Assembly (NCBI GenBank): GCA_026119935.1
Contig: JALRMH010000034.1
Location: 310,001-374,000 of the forward strand
From: Endothia cerciana
Taxonomy: Eukaryota > Ascomycota > Sordariomycetes > Diaporthales > Cryphonectriaceae
DNA: 64,000 bases
Reading direction: 5' to 3'
Notes under the pieces: model-generated
Database searches by the model: none
What the model was told of the DNA's origin: nothing
Seen by the model: the letters and a program-made list of their open reading frames with translations, nothing else
Shown: piece by piece, positions 45,187 to 56,306 of the stretch
Layout of the letters: every line of letters starts with the position of its first letter
How positions within the stretch are numbered: the stretch's first letter is position 1
Made by a program: the position numbers and the translations under genes

Positions 45187-47834
45187 TTACTGGTCTCCGC
45201 CTGTATGATCCAGGTCTCTCAACGTCCCCGTCCTCCCAGCTGCCTCGTCCTCCTCGGCACTCGTGCTATCATCCAGGTCATTCACCAGCCTCGCCAGCAT
45301 CGACTCGAGCCTTGCATTGCTGTCCTCGAGCGCGTCCAGGCGGGCCGTCATGGACGACATCTCGGCCGAATCGTCGAGGATCCCCTGAAGCTCCTGCCGC
45401 AGGCCCGGGAACGGTGCCATGCTATCCCGTCTGCTGATTGTTTTGCCGGCGCTAGGCGACTTGGGCGGCTGCGCCTGGTCGCTTCTCACGTCGCTACCCC
45501 TATCGCTCTGGGAACGCGGCGGCGGCTGCTGCTGCTGCTTCTTCTGCTGTTGCTGCTGCTTTCGCCTGCGTATAATGCTCTCCAGGTTCGCAGAATCCGC
45601 CGTTCCGCTCCGTTGGAAATGCCGCCGGATCATGTGGTGCGTCAGCTCGTCGTCCACCGAGATCGCATCCTCCATCTCGTCCGGCGGCGGCAGGTGGAAG
45701 ACGGCGTGGATATCGCCGTGCGTCGTTATGCGCCACTTCTCCCAGAACCACTGCGACCGCGTCTCGCCGCCGTTCGTCGCGGAAGTGGCGGTAGAGGGGA
45801 ACGGCATCGGCCAGAGGAGGCGCCGCTCGGCGGCCGCGATGATGAGCAGCAGTGGGAGGTTAAGCAGCCGCACGAAGAAGACGTGGATCTTGTGGAACCA
45901 GCGGGGGCTGATGAACCACCGGAGGGGCACGAGGACGAAAAGAGCGAGGATGTTGAAGGGTGGCTGGTAGGCGAAGATGGCGTCACTCTTCACACCCTCT
46001 AGCGTCTGGACGGCGTGGCGGTATTGTATCTCGGCTGTTGCGTTCGACACAATGGTGCTGAAGGTATTGGAAAGCATGGACACGAGGATGGTCAGGAAGA
46101 GGGTGTTCCCTTGAAGCTTTGATCAGCAGAGGCCGTCCAACTCGAGCGGCTCGCTTCGGGGCGCCGACACTCACCTAGGAACGCAAACGTGACCATGAGG
46201 CAAGGTCCCAAGATCCAGTGGAAATCAGGGGCTTTCTGGATGCCGGTCCCGTCGAGGCCGAACCAGATCCAGAGCATCCACTTGCTCACGGTAATGGTCG
46301 TGTGGCCCGCGTCGCCGAGCCATATGAGCGACAGCAGAAACCCGCCAAAACACCAGGCCGCAAGAGCCGTTAGCAGTGTGAAGTCTACCATCATCGCTCG
46401 CAGGCAGACAAAGAGCAGGTTGTTGGAGAGCAGGTTGAAGGCGAGGCGAGGGATCAGGACCGGTGCGCCCATGGCGAGGACGTCCAGTGCTTGCTGGCCT
46501 GCATTCTCGTGCCCCAGACGCCATCCGTGTATGCGGAGAATGAGATAGATCCAGTAGATGACACTAAATGTCACGTCCAGGAAGGACCACAAGTTTTGCG
46601 TGTAGACATGCCTGTGCCGGAGCCGTCAGCCAACCCATATCCCACGCGCAAGAGGAGCAGCCTCACCATCCATGCTCCAACATCGTAGCAAATTGGTCCA
46701 AGACCCACCCAAAAGCATACACCGAAAAGGCAATCTCGAGGATACTGAATTTGCTGGAATCCCGTTCGGCCATGAACAGGAGATACAAGAATAGGAGAAC
46801 ACAGAACTGGAAGATCTCCAGAAGGTTCCTGGTCCTTGGGACTATCAGGCGGTACTGGTTGAGCAGCGAGGCAGCCCTGGGGTCATAGAGTGAGATTGGC
46901 TTCTGCTTGTAGCGGTCTGGTATGATGTCCATGAAACTCGAGGGGGTGTAGATGACCTGACCCTCGTATATGGCGTCGATTACCTTCTGGCAGGACGTGG
47001 AGCTTAGGAACAGCTTGCTCTCGCTCAGGATGGCAACCTCGAGGGCGGGCAGGGTCTGGTGGTAGCTCCAGGAGCTGGACGTCGAGGCCTCCTGGCGAAT
47101 GTCCTCGGGGGCATTCTGGAAGGGTTCAAAACCGGCCACGAGGATATGAGCCAGGATGAGAAGGCCTTCCGGGCCTTCATTGTCCTCGTTGAAGCGCCGC
47201 AGGATGCGGGTAGCAACCAGCTCACACAGGGTGGCGCGGGTGAAATTGACGTTCTGCCTGTTGTTAAGGTGCGACTGTTCGTGCAGAAAGTGGGCGCGGT
47301 TGACGAGGAGACAGTACACTATCCACCAATCAGTACCCGTCGTGAACCTGCGTGTGAGGTGCGGGAGGGGTCACCAATCGAGATGTCGTCGAGCTCATAC
47401 AACTGGTCCACAAGGGGCCGGATCACCGAAATGTTGATGCGCAGGTCTCTGAGCTGCTCTAGGGTCATGTAGTCCTCGACTATGGACACGACATCCCTTC
47501 TGATGCGGTGTATGTTGGTGTAGACGGGGAGGTGTGAGTGGGCGTTGACAGAGCAGGAGAAGACTGGCTCTTGTTGTAACTCATGGCTGATGTGCCTCCT
47601 CAGCAGAGGCCTGCGCTCTGGTTCTTGGAACTGGAGGTGCCTGGGCGAGTAGGCGCGGTGGTTCTGGCTCGGGCTGAGGCCCTGGTCCTCATCGTTCCCG
47701 TGATCCTGATCCCGATCCTGATCTGGCATCTTGTGTACCGTATTCCCAGCTTCGTGCCCAGGTTGGGTGTTCGATGCTGCTGCTGCCCAGTCTCGGCCCC
47801 GAGCGCGCTCTCTTCCCTGCCCTCCTGTGGACAT
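45187..47834 (-). CDS. YVC1: Vacuolar TRP-like cation channel YVC1
   Basis: Fungal TRP-family channel that releases calcium from the vacuole on osmotic or mechanical stimulation. Exons are 47375-47834, 46667-47318, 46175-46611 and 45187-46109 (823 residues). All three junctions are consistent: DDISI-VYCLLVNRAHFL, LEHGW-HVYTQNLWSFLD and TFAFLG-NTLFLTILVSML. The N-terminal cytosolic region is followed by several membrane spans, including FQFCVLLFLYLLFMAE, FSVIYWIYLILRI, FTLLTALAAWCFGGFLLSL and the pore/last-helix region DFHWILGPCLMV to NTLFLTILVSMLSN. The cytosolic tail has an acidic patch, a Gln/Lys run (45525-45565) and a predicted coiled coil (ARLDALEDSNARLESML). I chose the ATG at 47834 because the upstream frame crosses a C/A homopolymer. 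Confidence 0.9.
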
Positions 47835-49244
47835 GTAAGTGAGAGCAGGGCAGCCCGAGTCGGGAGTATCGGTAGCGGGCGGGAAAAGACTTAGGAGAAG
47901 CTGTGCGCCGGATGTGAGTGCTCGGACTGAAGGCTCAATGTGAAGCATTCGCTCGAAGCGACACCCCCCCCCCCCCAAAAAAAAAAAAGCATGCCAAGAT
48001 AGGTATAGATGCTGGACCCCCAAGTTTCGCTGTTGGTCGTAGTACCAAGTACTTTCATCAGATAACTGGGCGTGCTCCAGGCCCGTGGGGGCACCGCTGC
48101 CTGTGTACTTACTCCACGCTACTATTTTACGCCCAGATGACGTAAGAATGAAAGGAATCTGTAGGGGTGCCATGCCCCTTGGGCCCCAACCGAGCCAACC
48201 CCCAAAACACCGGCGTCAAGCAGCGGGAAGACCCGTGCCACGCCGTGCTCACGCTGTTGCTGTAAGGGCACAGGCACCTACACCCTGTCCTTCTACATAC
48301 GTCTTCTCGCATTTCCTACCATGTACACACCCGCCCTGCCTCTCAGCCTCTCTCTCTCCATACATTGCATCTACCCTAGCGCTCCGCTGCTGAGGAAAAC
48401 CCCCCCATGGCTGACACTGGCAAGCTAGCCACGGAAATACCGCGCCTCAAAGACAGCAGCAGGCATGTTACGACTTCACATGTCTCACCACTTGAACCAT
48501 GCCCTGGCACTCATTTTTTTTTTATTTCGTCGCATCTCATCGTCATCTAATCGCCCACCTGATATTTGTCACTACGGAAACCTGACCTGCCTCGACATGG
48601 CACGGGTCTGCCGGCGAGGCTCCCATCAGGAAGAAAGAAAAATTATTGCCAAGCAGATATTATACAGCTCATCCCAATACTGGCCGCCACACCCGCCAAA
48701 GAAGGAAGAAGAAAAAAAAAAGGGGGGGGGGGGAGGGAGGGAAGAGATTTGATACAGGAATGTGAAGACATAGACATTAGAAAATGGTATCATCGTAAGT
48801 CCATGGAATGGGAAGGAAAGAAGAAAAAAAACCGCGAAAAAAAAACCACCACCAAAAACCCGCATGCGTTGTGGCGGCACGGATGAGAAATGCTTCGTCG
48901 CCTCTCGCCACTGTCAACCTCATACCCTGTTTTCTGGCCTCACCACGGCCAATGTCTTGTCAGTGCTTCACCTGCCACCTGAGTTCCATTGCTCCTCACT
49001 GCGATGTGAGAAACAATCGATCTCAAGGAGCCCGTGCCACGGCCTGGCATGATTGTTGAGCCTCTTCGGCCATCGTCCCTTGAAATCACACAATGTGAGA
49101 ATAAAAGCCTTTCCCGTGACGCCGTTGCTCCCCGTATAATCCCACATAGCACTGTGACTTCAGCCTAGAAAAACGCCGGCGCAAATGCTTCCGATTGCTC
49201 TTGTTCCCTTCACCGGGGTATATCCTTCTCCCTTCAGGAGCGCC
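47835..49244. other. Spacer between YVC1 and RAX2
   Basis: About 1.4 kb, no gene supported. It holds adjoining C and A runs (about 47964-47989), an A/G homopolymer patch at 48714-48734, and A-rich sequence at 48826-48850. It contains the YVC1 promoter on the left and the RAX2 3' UTR on the right. Confidence 0.5.
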
Positions 49245-52200
49245 TTAGATTGTTGGTGCTCCTGGTCGCCCCTTGCCCAAGGACTCTAATAGCTCTTGCG
49301 GAGGTATCCGCTGCATGCCACTTCCCCGGTCGAATGTCGACGTTGGAGCCGGTACATACCCTTCCCTCTTCTTGCGCAGACGCTCCATTGCCATGCCGGC
49401 GACCACGATGAAGAGGGTCAGGCCGAGCGCGATGGCCAACCCTATTAGGACGACGGCGTATATGGGGAGGCCACCGCTGCTTTCGCCGCTGAAGAAATCC
49501 GTCTTCTGGGTGAAGATCCGAGAAATAGTCCCTGCCTTGTTGCCCGAGTTTGTCGTGAGGGCGAAAGGCGTCAACGCAGTGCCGTTGAACAATGCGGCAC
49601 TCGCTGTGCCGAAGCCAGGAATGACAATCCGTCCGGTCAGCATCAGGGACATCTTCTCTTCCAGTAGATCAGAGGAGCCATGGCCCTCAGTGAGAGAGAA
49701 GATCTGTAGAGACAGAAGGTCTGTGCCAGACCCAAGTATTTGACCGGGGGACTTCCACTTGGAACCATCGTACTTCATCACATAGATGGATCCATTCGAA
49801 GCGGTACCGGAAACCCAAATTTGACTGCCGTCAGACGATCCCATTGATATGATGTCGACGGGACCGGGGAGGTCAGCTGCGCCAGGGTAAGCGTCCCAGG
49901 CTTGCTTGCCGGCAGTGTAGGACGCGAGGAAGATTGTCGACGAGTTGACGGTGATGTTCCCGCCGGCAACAAGGCTCTTATCGGAAACCCACAGCATGCT
50001 TCTAGTCTCGCCCATCAAATTGTTGCCGGGCCGATCCCATTGCGATGAGGTGGTGCTGTAGAGGCAGACCGCTGGACAGCCAAGGGAGCCGGCTGAGGTG
50101 AAGGAGCCACCAACATAGACGTCACCGGTGTTCGGTCGAACGGCAATTGCATGGACGATGCTGTCGCCGCCGGCAAGGGCTGGTGGCTGTGAGCCGTAGT
50201 CACCGGTCTGTAGGTCGAATGATACCAGTCCGCGGACACTGGCGCCATTGATAGTCCCGCTCACATTACCTCCAGCAAACAAAGTAGAGCCCTGGATGGC
50301 GGCGGCGGTGAATATTGAGTCTTGCGAGATACCAGAGACAAATCCCGAGACGGAGCTGTTCGAACTGTCGACGATGGCGACATTGCTGATCGTGGAGCCA
50401 TTGCTTCCTGTGGCGGAGAAATGGCCTGTCAAGACGGTCAGGTTGAGGCCGTCGGAGTCCAGAAATGCCCCAGCGAATATCCCGGAGGCACTACCATTGT
50501 TGAGTGTGTCTAGCGTTGCCAAAGACGAAGACGTGTTCAAAGAGTCACTCAGAACAGCGCTTGAGTATTCACCAAGGATGAGACTACTTGAGCTCGGCTC
50601 GCTCAGACTGGCTCCATCAACTGCCCCAAGCTCCGCCGAAGCCACCGCACCGGCATAGAGTGGATCGCTTCCGGTGACACCGAGGAGAGACGTGGTCAAC
50701 ACGCCGTCCAGATACTCCACGGGAAGGTCGAGGTTTCCAAGCCAGTTGCTCCGAGAGGGTACCCAGACCCCAAAGCCATTGGTGGGCCTGGCTGAGCTGT
50801 TTCCGAAGGCATTGACCTGGCTGAAGTTGCCCGTCAGACTAATGACGAGTTCAGGCGTCGTGCTAGAGATGTTCATGGTCAGCGGTACCACCGATGACAC
50901 GGGCCCGTTGACTCCAGAGCCAAGAGAGCTCCACGAGCTAGTTGATATGTCATAAAGGGCCACATTGGATAAACCGGTAGCGCCTCCGGCTTGTAGGTCG
51001 TCAAAAGAGCCTCCCACCCACAGACTGGTGTCGTTGACGTAGATGGAGGAGACCAAGCCGTTTAGGCCACCAGCGAGGGTTTGTACTGTTGAGCTCTGGC
51101 TATTGACTGACACGATATTGCTCGAGCTTGTCGTACTGAAGTTGCCACCGATGTATGTGACATCGCCGGATGCTGCCAGAGTATTGACGGTCGACCCGTC
51201 GGTGAAGTTCATGCCTAAGCTGTCGAAGACGGAGTTCAAAAAAGTAGTACCGTTGTAGGTCGTAACGGCGGGATCGTACTCGAACAGTCCATTGAGCCCA
51301 CTGGTGGTATTGTAGATGACGAAGCCAACCTTCTGCGCCACGATTGTCTGCTGAGTGAGAGGCTGGCCATTCAGAGGGGCAAGCGTGACAGCGGGCCTGA
51401 AAGAGCTCGATGTGGCATCGACGTAGCCGTAATAGATGGGGTCGTACTTGTCGTAATTGTTGGTCTGGTACAGAGACGCACTGATTGTGCCATTGCTCCC
51501 TCTTGTGGGCGACATAGTGCCGGAGAGTTGGACCTGGCCACGGGAGTTGCATGAGTTGTCCTGTAGGCAGCCCGGCGTGTACACGTTCACAGTATAGTAG
51601 CCTGCCTCTCGAATGTCTGGGAAGAAGACCACCGTTGCCGAGTCGTTTGTGATCGGGCTGCTCAGCGATGCCGTTAGGTACTCTGAGTTGCTGTCCAAGG
51701 ACGGCTCGACGGTCCAAGGGCCGGTCGAAGTAGCATTAGATGCGGTAGAGATGCTGGCACAGGCCGGCTCGTTGAAATCACTGATGGCATACGAGAGGAT
51801 GTCGTCCTGGAAGAGCTCGATACCGTCGAGGCCACCACCACTGCCGTAGAATTCCGAAATGTCGATCCGAAAACCGTTCATCCCTATGACGTTGACGAAA
51901 TGGAAATCCTGATACGTAACGCTGGTATTGCTGCTCAGGGGACATTCGCTGGTGCAGGTGGTGTTCTCGTTAGTGGAGGGATCGATGTAGGTGAAGTTCA
52001 TGATGCCATTGAGAGGCAGGGCCGTAAACCGCCATGTCTTGGTACCACGCCCGTCCTGGTGCGTATTGTAGAGGCGCAATTTCGTCGGCCGGTAGCCAAA
52101 GTTCATGTTTGCCTGCCAGGACCCTTGTGTATCGTCCGCGAGCAGCCAGGTGTCGCCGTCACCATCCACGTCGCCCGTCTTGCAGATGATGTTGCTGGGG

Positions 52201-52973
52201 CTGCTGAACCCACTGGTCGTGGTAGACCCGGTAGCGGTGATATTCGCGGTAGACAGGTTGATGACCTGCTCGTCGGGCTGACTGGGTGTGCTCGTATTGC
52301 CCAGGCCGGTGAAGGACCCGCCGAAGATGATGTGGCCGTTGGATGCCTGAGCGATGGAGGAGACTGGTCCGTTGAAGCCGGCAAAGGGCAGCGCCTTGAA
52401 GCCCGAGCCGGCAACGTAAGACACAGCATTGGTGGAGTTGTCGACGCCCATAAAGTTGCCTCCAATGTATACCGTATCATTGTCGCAGAGAACAGCGTTG
52501 ACCGAGCCCTGCAGGCCCGGCAGCGACGTCACCTCGGTGGTGTTTGGGTTGAAGAGGGCAATGCCCGCGGACTCCTTGCCGCCCAGACTCGTGAAGTTTC
52601 CGCCTATTATGACACCCTGTGCGGCGCCGTTCACAACAAAGGAGCACATGGACTCGATAGAAGCGTCGGCCTGGGCGATGGAGGCAAGGACGCCGTTGGG
52701 CAGCCGGGCTAGTAGAGCTTCGCTGCCGTTGGTACTGAAGGGGCTCTCATCCTGGCCCTCGTATTGGTAGAGCGATATGCCCGCAAAGTCGCCGGCGATG
52801 CCGACCTGTCCCAGGCCCGACAAGTCGAGATGGGCAGCAGGGACGGCGGTGAAGTTGATGGCTTGTGACGTAGGAAAGGATGCGGACAAGGAGATGGCGA
52901 GGAGGGGGTTAAGCAGTGGAGAAGGATGCCTCCGTCGGCGGGCGACGCGGCGCCGCGATAGAGGTTGTGCCAT
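49245..52973 (-). CDS. RAX2: Cortical polarity landmark protein RAX2
   Basis: Large type I membrane glycoprotein that marks cortical sites for polarised growth in yeasts and regulates hyphal growth direction in fungi. Single exon of 1242 residues. A signal sequence (LLNPLLAISLSASFP, about 24-38) leads into a large extracellular region with many N-x-S/T sites and kelch-like repeats (GIAGDFAGISLYQY, VIIGGNFTSLGG, VYIGGNFMGVDN, VYVGGSFTSAGSLGCP). One transmembrane helix near the end (PIYAVVLIGLAIALGLTLFI) is followed by a short basic tail with RLRKKREGYVPAP. I start at the ATG at 52973, since the frame upstream begins only with GTG. Confidence 0.93.
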   Translation of the reverse strand: MAQPLSRRRVARRRRHPSPLLNPLLAISLSASFPTSQAINFTAVPAAHLDLSGLGQVGIAGDFAGISLYQYEGQDESPFSTNGSEALLARLPNGVLASIAQADASIESMCSFVVNGAAQGVIIGGNFTSLGGKESAGIALFNPNTTEVTSLPGLQGSVNAVLCDNDTVYIGGNFMGVDNSTNAVSYVAGSGFKALPFAGFNGPVSSIAQASNGHIIFGGSFTGLGNTSTPSQPDEQVINLSTANITATGSTTTSGFSSPSNIICKTGDVDGDGDTWLLADDTQGSWQANMNFGYRPTKLRLYNTHQDGRGTKTWRFTALPLNGIMNFTYIDPSTNENTTCTSECPLSSNTSVTYQDFHFVNVIGMNGFRIDISEFYGSGGGLDGIELFQDDILSYAISDFNEPACASISTASNATSTGPWTVEPSLDSNSEYLTASLSSPITNDSATVVFFPDIREAGYYTVNVYTPGCLQDNSCNSRGQVQLSGTMSPTRGSNGTISASLYQTNNYDKYDPIYYGYVDATSSSFRPAVTLAPLNGQPLTQQTIVAQKVGFVIYNTTSGLNGLFEYDPAVTTYNGTTFLNSVFDSLGMNFTDGSTVNTLAASGDVTYIGGNFSTTSSSNIVSVNSQSSTVQTLAGGLNGLVSSIYVNDTSLWVGGSFDDLQAGGATGLSNVALYDISTSSWSSLGSGVNGPVSSVVPLTMNISSTTPELVISLTGNFSQVNAFGNSSARPTNGFGVWVPSRSNWLGNLDLPVEYLDGVLTTSLLGVTGSDPLYAGAVASAELGAVDGASLSEPSSSSLILGEYSSAVLSDSLNTSSSLATLDTLNNGSASGIFAGAFLDSDGLNLTVLTGHFSATGSNGSTISNVAIVDSSNSSVSGFVSGISQDSIFTAAAIQGSTLFAGGNVSGTINGASVRGLVSFDLQTGDYGSQPPALAGGDSIVHAIAVRPNTGDVYVGGSFTSAGSLGCPAVCLYSTTSSQWDRPGNNLMGETRSMLWVSDKSLVAGGNITVNSSTIFLASYTAGKQAWDAYPGAADLPGPVDIISMGSSDGSQIWVSGTASNGSIYVMKYDGSKWKSPGQILGSGTDLLSLQIFSLTEGHGSSDLLEEKMSLMLTGRIVIPGFGTASAALFNGTALTPFALTTNSGNKAGTISRIFTQKTDFFSGESSGGLPIYAVVLIGLAIALGLTLFIVVAGMAMERLRKKREGYVPAPTSTFDRGSGMQRIPPQELLESLGKGRPGAPTI

Positions 52974-53135
52974 GGCGCCAATCACCCAGCTGGGTCGTGG
53001 TCGACCAGCCCAGGGGGGAGGTAGGTGGATCGCGATGGAAGCGGAGGACGAGGAGCAAAGGCTTCTATGCGCAGTCCATGTCCAAACGCGTCGATGTCGG
53101 TGGGGATCGGTTAACGTCTGGGTTTGCAGGCGGCG

Positions 53136-53168
53136 GCCGGTCGGTCGGTCGATCGATCGATCGATCGC
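53136..53168. repeat. (GGTC)n/(GATC)n tetranucleotide array upstream of RAX2
   Basis: About four GGTC units pass directly into about four GATC units, about 165-195 bp upstream of the RAX2 ATG. In the gene's sense the array reads (GATC)n(GACC)n, similar to that before the RING gene. Confidence 0.85.
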
Positions 53169-53523
53169 GGGTCGTGGTCAAACGTGAGGCGCGAGGCGTC
53201 AGGCGATGAGATACCAAAGCGAGCGTGATTAAGAAGTCGATATTAGAAGGTAGAGATGAGATGGGTAACGATGGTGTTGCCAATTGGCCGTGCCTTGCCC
53301 CTCTCCTTGTCCCTGCCGCAGAGACTGAGGGTTTTCCAATTTGAACCTGTCGTGGCCACGCAGTCGAGTTTCGGGGGGTGATGCTGGATGGCAAGACTGG
53401 CGGACGAACCCCCCCGGACGACTTGCTTGGGCCGCGGTGAAAAGGCCTTACAGGGCGCGTTGTGATGGCTGGATGGATGGATAACCAGGTGCTTGGACGG
53501 TTCGAGTTGGCAATCATAAAGTC

Positions 53524-53532
53524 GGGGGGGGG

Positions 53533-53574
<42 letters not shown>
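53524..53574. repeat. G homopolymer fused to a (GT)n microsatellite
   Basis: A run of about 12 G is followed without a break by about 20 GT units. It is intergenic, about 550 bp upstream of RAX2. Confidence 0.9.
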
Positions 53575-53576
<2 letters not shown>

Positions 53577-53782
53577 TGGTGAGGTGAGTTCGCCGGTGAC
53601 TGCACCCTTGCAGGCCCGGTGCAGTGGTGCTTTTCAGGAGAAATGAAGGGTGAACCCGCAGTCGCAGTCGCGGTCGCAGTCGGGGCGGTGATTAGGAGGT
53701 CCCGTCGCTAAGCAGAAATCGTCCCAGGCTCCAGAAGATGAACCCTGAGGGCGGCAGGGAAGAGGGGTTGTCGTATGTATTG

Positions 53783-53838
53783 AGCGAGTGTGGGTGAGTG
53801 TGGGTGAGTGTGGGTGAGTGTGAGTGAGTGAGTGGGTT
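53783..53838. repeat. GTGAGTGTGG decamer minisatellite
   Basis: Four near-identical copies of a 10-base unit grade into GTGAGTGA repeats. It is intergenic. Confidence 0.85.
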
Positions 53839-56306
53839 GAGTGAGTGCAAGAAATGAATATTATCATTCCTCCCTCCCTCAAGCGGCCGTCTTGACGTGT
53901 CTGTCTCCTCAGGACGAGCGAAATTGCACCGAGTGGAGCCCAGTCTTTAATGCTGCCAATGTGGCTCAGGTTCCTGACTGCCCATCCCCACCGTCCCACC
54001 ACGCCATCCCGTCTCTGGGCTGCTGGCCTCTCACACCAGATCCGGCCCGTGCTGCAGCACACGAACCGCGAGGAACGACCTTGGAAGTGACCCCCTACAG
54101 TGCTGGCCAATCGGGCAAGGCCTGCAGGGGACCTCTGGCTGTGGCCTCAGATTGCACTGCGTACTGCTGTGTGTGCAAGCTGATTATGATGCTGGTCTGT
54201 TATCTTCCCACTTGCGAACTTGCTATGTACCTGGGCACTCGCGCGCCTTTCCTCTGACAGAATATCAAGATCTTCGTTCAGTCTTGACGACGGCGACGAT
54301 TACTGGTTGTGATGCTGTTTGATGCTGATGTCGGGATGGTGATAGGCACATGCATATCCCAGCAGCTGCAGACCAAGACCTTGTTTTCCAGCCCGGTGTC
54401 GCTGCCCAGGGTCAGAGTCCCGGGTTGTTTACAGCCCAGCAAGATCAGAACCAGAGTAACAGGGAGATACGGAAGAGCGTGCGGGGGGCATGCCCAGCTG
54501 CTACAACGGCACAACAGTAACGGTCCATGCAGCCCTGTGCATGCCGCACCGGGTTTTGTCTGGGGATCACCACCAGCGCCTAGCCTATCCATCTGTCAGT
54601 CGTCCTGCTTCCACAGGCCTGTGTGCTTTGTTGTACCGTGTGGCGCAAGACGCCCGCTGGCCCGGAAGATAAAACGAGACGACGACCTGGAGCGCTGGGT
54701 TACCTTCCGTTAGGGGCTACCGATGGTTTCTCCTGTGGCCCCTGAGGCTGCGGCGAAGAGACATCAAGCAGAATCGACAAGGGATGGGGCTGTTCCGATT
54801 GACGCTCGGTACTATGCGACGACGGACGCTGACGATGACTCCCTTGGCACCTTCAAGAGACGCTGTCTCGTTGTTCTGTGGTCTCCACCCGGCTGCAAGG
54901 CCTGGTACTGTGGTACATCCTCCGTATATGCAGTGCTACCTCACGACACACCCGGTAGTCAGGGGCTACGAAGCCGACGTCTAAGGCAAGCCAGGGCCTG
55001 TCGACCGAGCAGCCTTGTGTATCAGGGCTGTTTTTTCTTTCTTGCCGCGAGAAAGCAACGATGCGTCCGTGTCACACTTCAACTTGTGAAATCATATGAG
55101 GCATTCAACGAGCTGGCTCCGGCCGGCAGGGCAGATCAAGCAAAATCGCGGCCTCCCAGGCGTTTCAGTAGACTGCTAAGGGATGACCTGCTATAGAGTT
55201 CTACCCCATCGCAATCCAATGCGGGATCACTGTGACTTGGGCGTCTCGGATGCAAGTGCCTTCACTGGCCGGCATCGGCTCGATTTGAAACTAGTGCGGA
55301 TATCTAGTCTATCCCGGTGATCCAGCCTTGCATGTGGAGCCACCACCACACTCGAGCAGGAGGGCGTGGCTCTCTAGGGCCAGGTTTACTTGTGGTAGTT
55401 GGACATGAATCGTATTCTGTAGATGGGATCCATGCGTGGCCTTGCGGCCAGCCTGGTAGGCTATCATGTATTCTCTCCCCCTTTAGTCCACTCGTCGCGT
55501 TTCCCCGTCCGAACTCTTCCCCTCAGACGTTGCTTGAACGGTTTGGACGGGCTGGACGGGCGGTGCGAATGTCATCTGAAGGGCTAGAACGAATTCCAAG
55601 TGAGGACATCTTCTCTGCAAACAAAAACCAGTCTGTTTCTCACACTTGACTTTCTACACCACCCAACCCAATCGGGCTGCCCAAAAGCACTCGCCCAAAC
55701 ACATGATCTGCTGCGTTCCGCTGGGTCCCGGGCTCTGGGCACACCCCTATATTCATTGTGTTCTCAGTTGTCTGGCAGCCTGCCAGTACGTCCAGAGCAT
55801 CGGCTAGGATGGCTGAGTCCTCCCCGCACAATCGACCTAGCTCTCTGACGACCTGGTGACCTGTGAGGATAGCATCATCACGATGACAGGGCAGATCCTG
55901 ATATCGAATATTACGGACGTAGCCCGGGGAAGAGAAAATGAGTGGACTGGAGGCGTCGAGGTACGGTGTAGCATCTCGCCAGGGAGACGCGCACACACTT
56001 GACATTGACGACAGGGATGCCTCCAATCTCTGACGCCTTTCAAAGCCTGTCCAATGATTCTATTGTTTTGCACCATCGTGTTCTGTCACCCTTATCTCAT
56101 GGTGAAGCACGCGCTGCTTGCATCCACCGCTTTGCCCGCGGGCTGCTTCTTCCAGGACCTAGTGCCCAGTGCCCAGTGCCGTTTGGGAGTTTTTGGTGGT
56201 CCTGAGCCGAAGTCAAGGTCATGTCCACCAGCATGCTGACCGTCACGTGAACTCGTACGTCGTGGAGACTTCATCATCTCGGTAAGCCGCTGCTCCTCGC
56301 AAAATA

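Larger units (their letters stand above)
52974..56306. other. 3.3-kb repeat-rich spacer between RAX2 and LCL3
   Basis: No conserved protein is encoded. It contains the RAX2 promoter with a tetranucleotide array, a G run joined to a GT microsatellite, and a GTGAGTGTGG minisatellite, all listed separately. A minus-strand frame at 55640-56026 has even composition but no motif I know. The right end is the 3' UTR of LCL3. Confidence 0.5.

Noticed and set aside
45205..46002. Plus-strand ORF with a poly-Leu run
   Set aside because: It is antisense to the Gln/Lys run of YVC1.
51900..52712. Plus-strand ORF of 270 codons
   Set aside because: It is an antisense shadow of RAX2, which has clear family features.
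55640..56026. Minus-strand ORF with gene-like composition in the RAX2-LCL3 spacer
   Set aside because: No recognised family, no good start context, and an overlapping frame on the other strand; left as unassigned.
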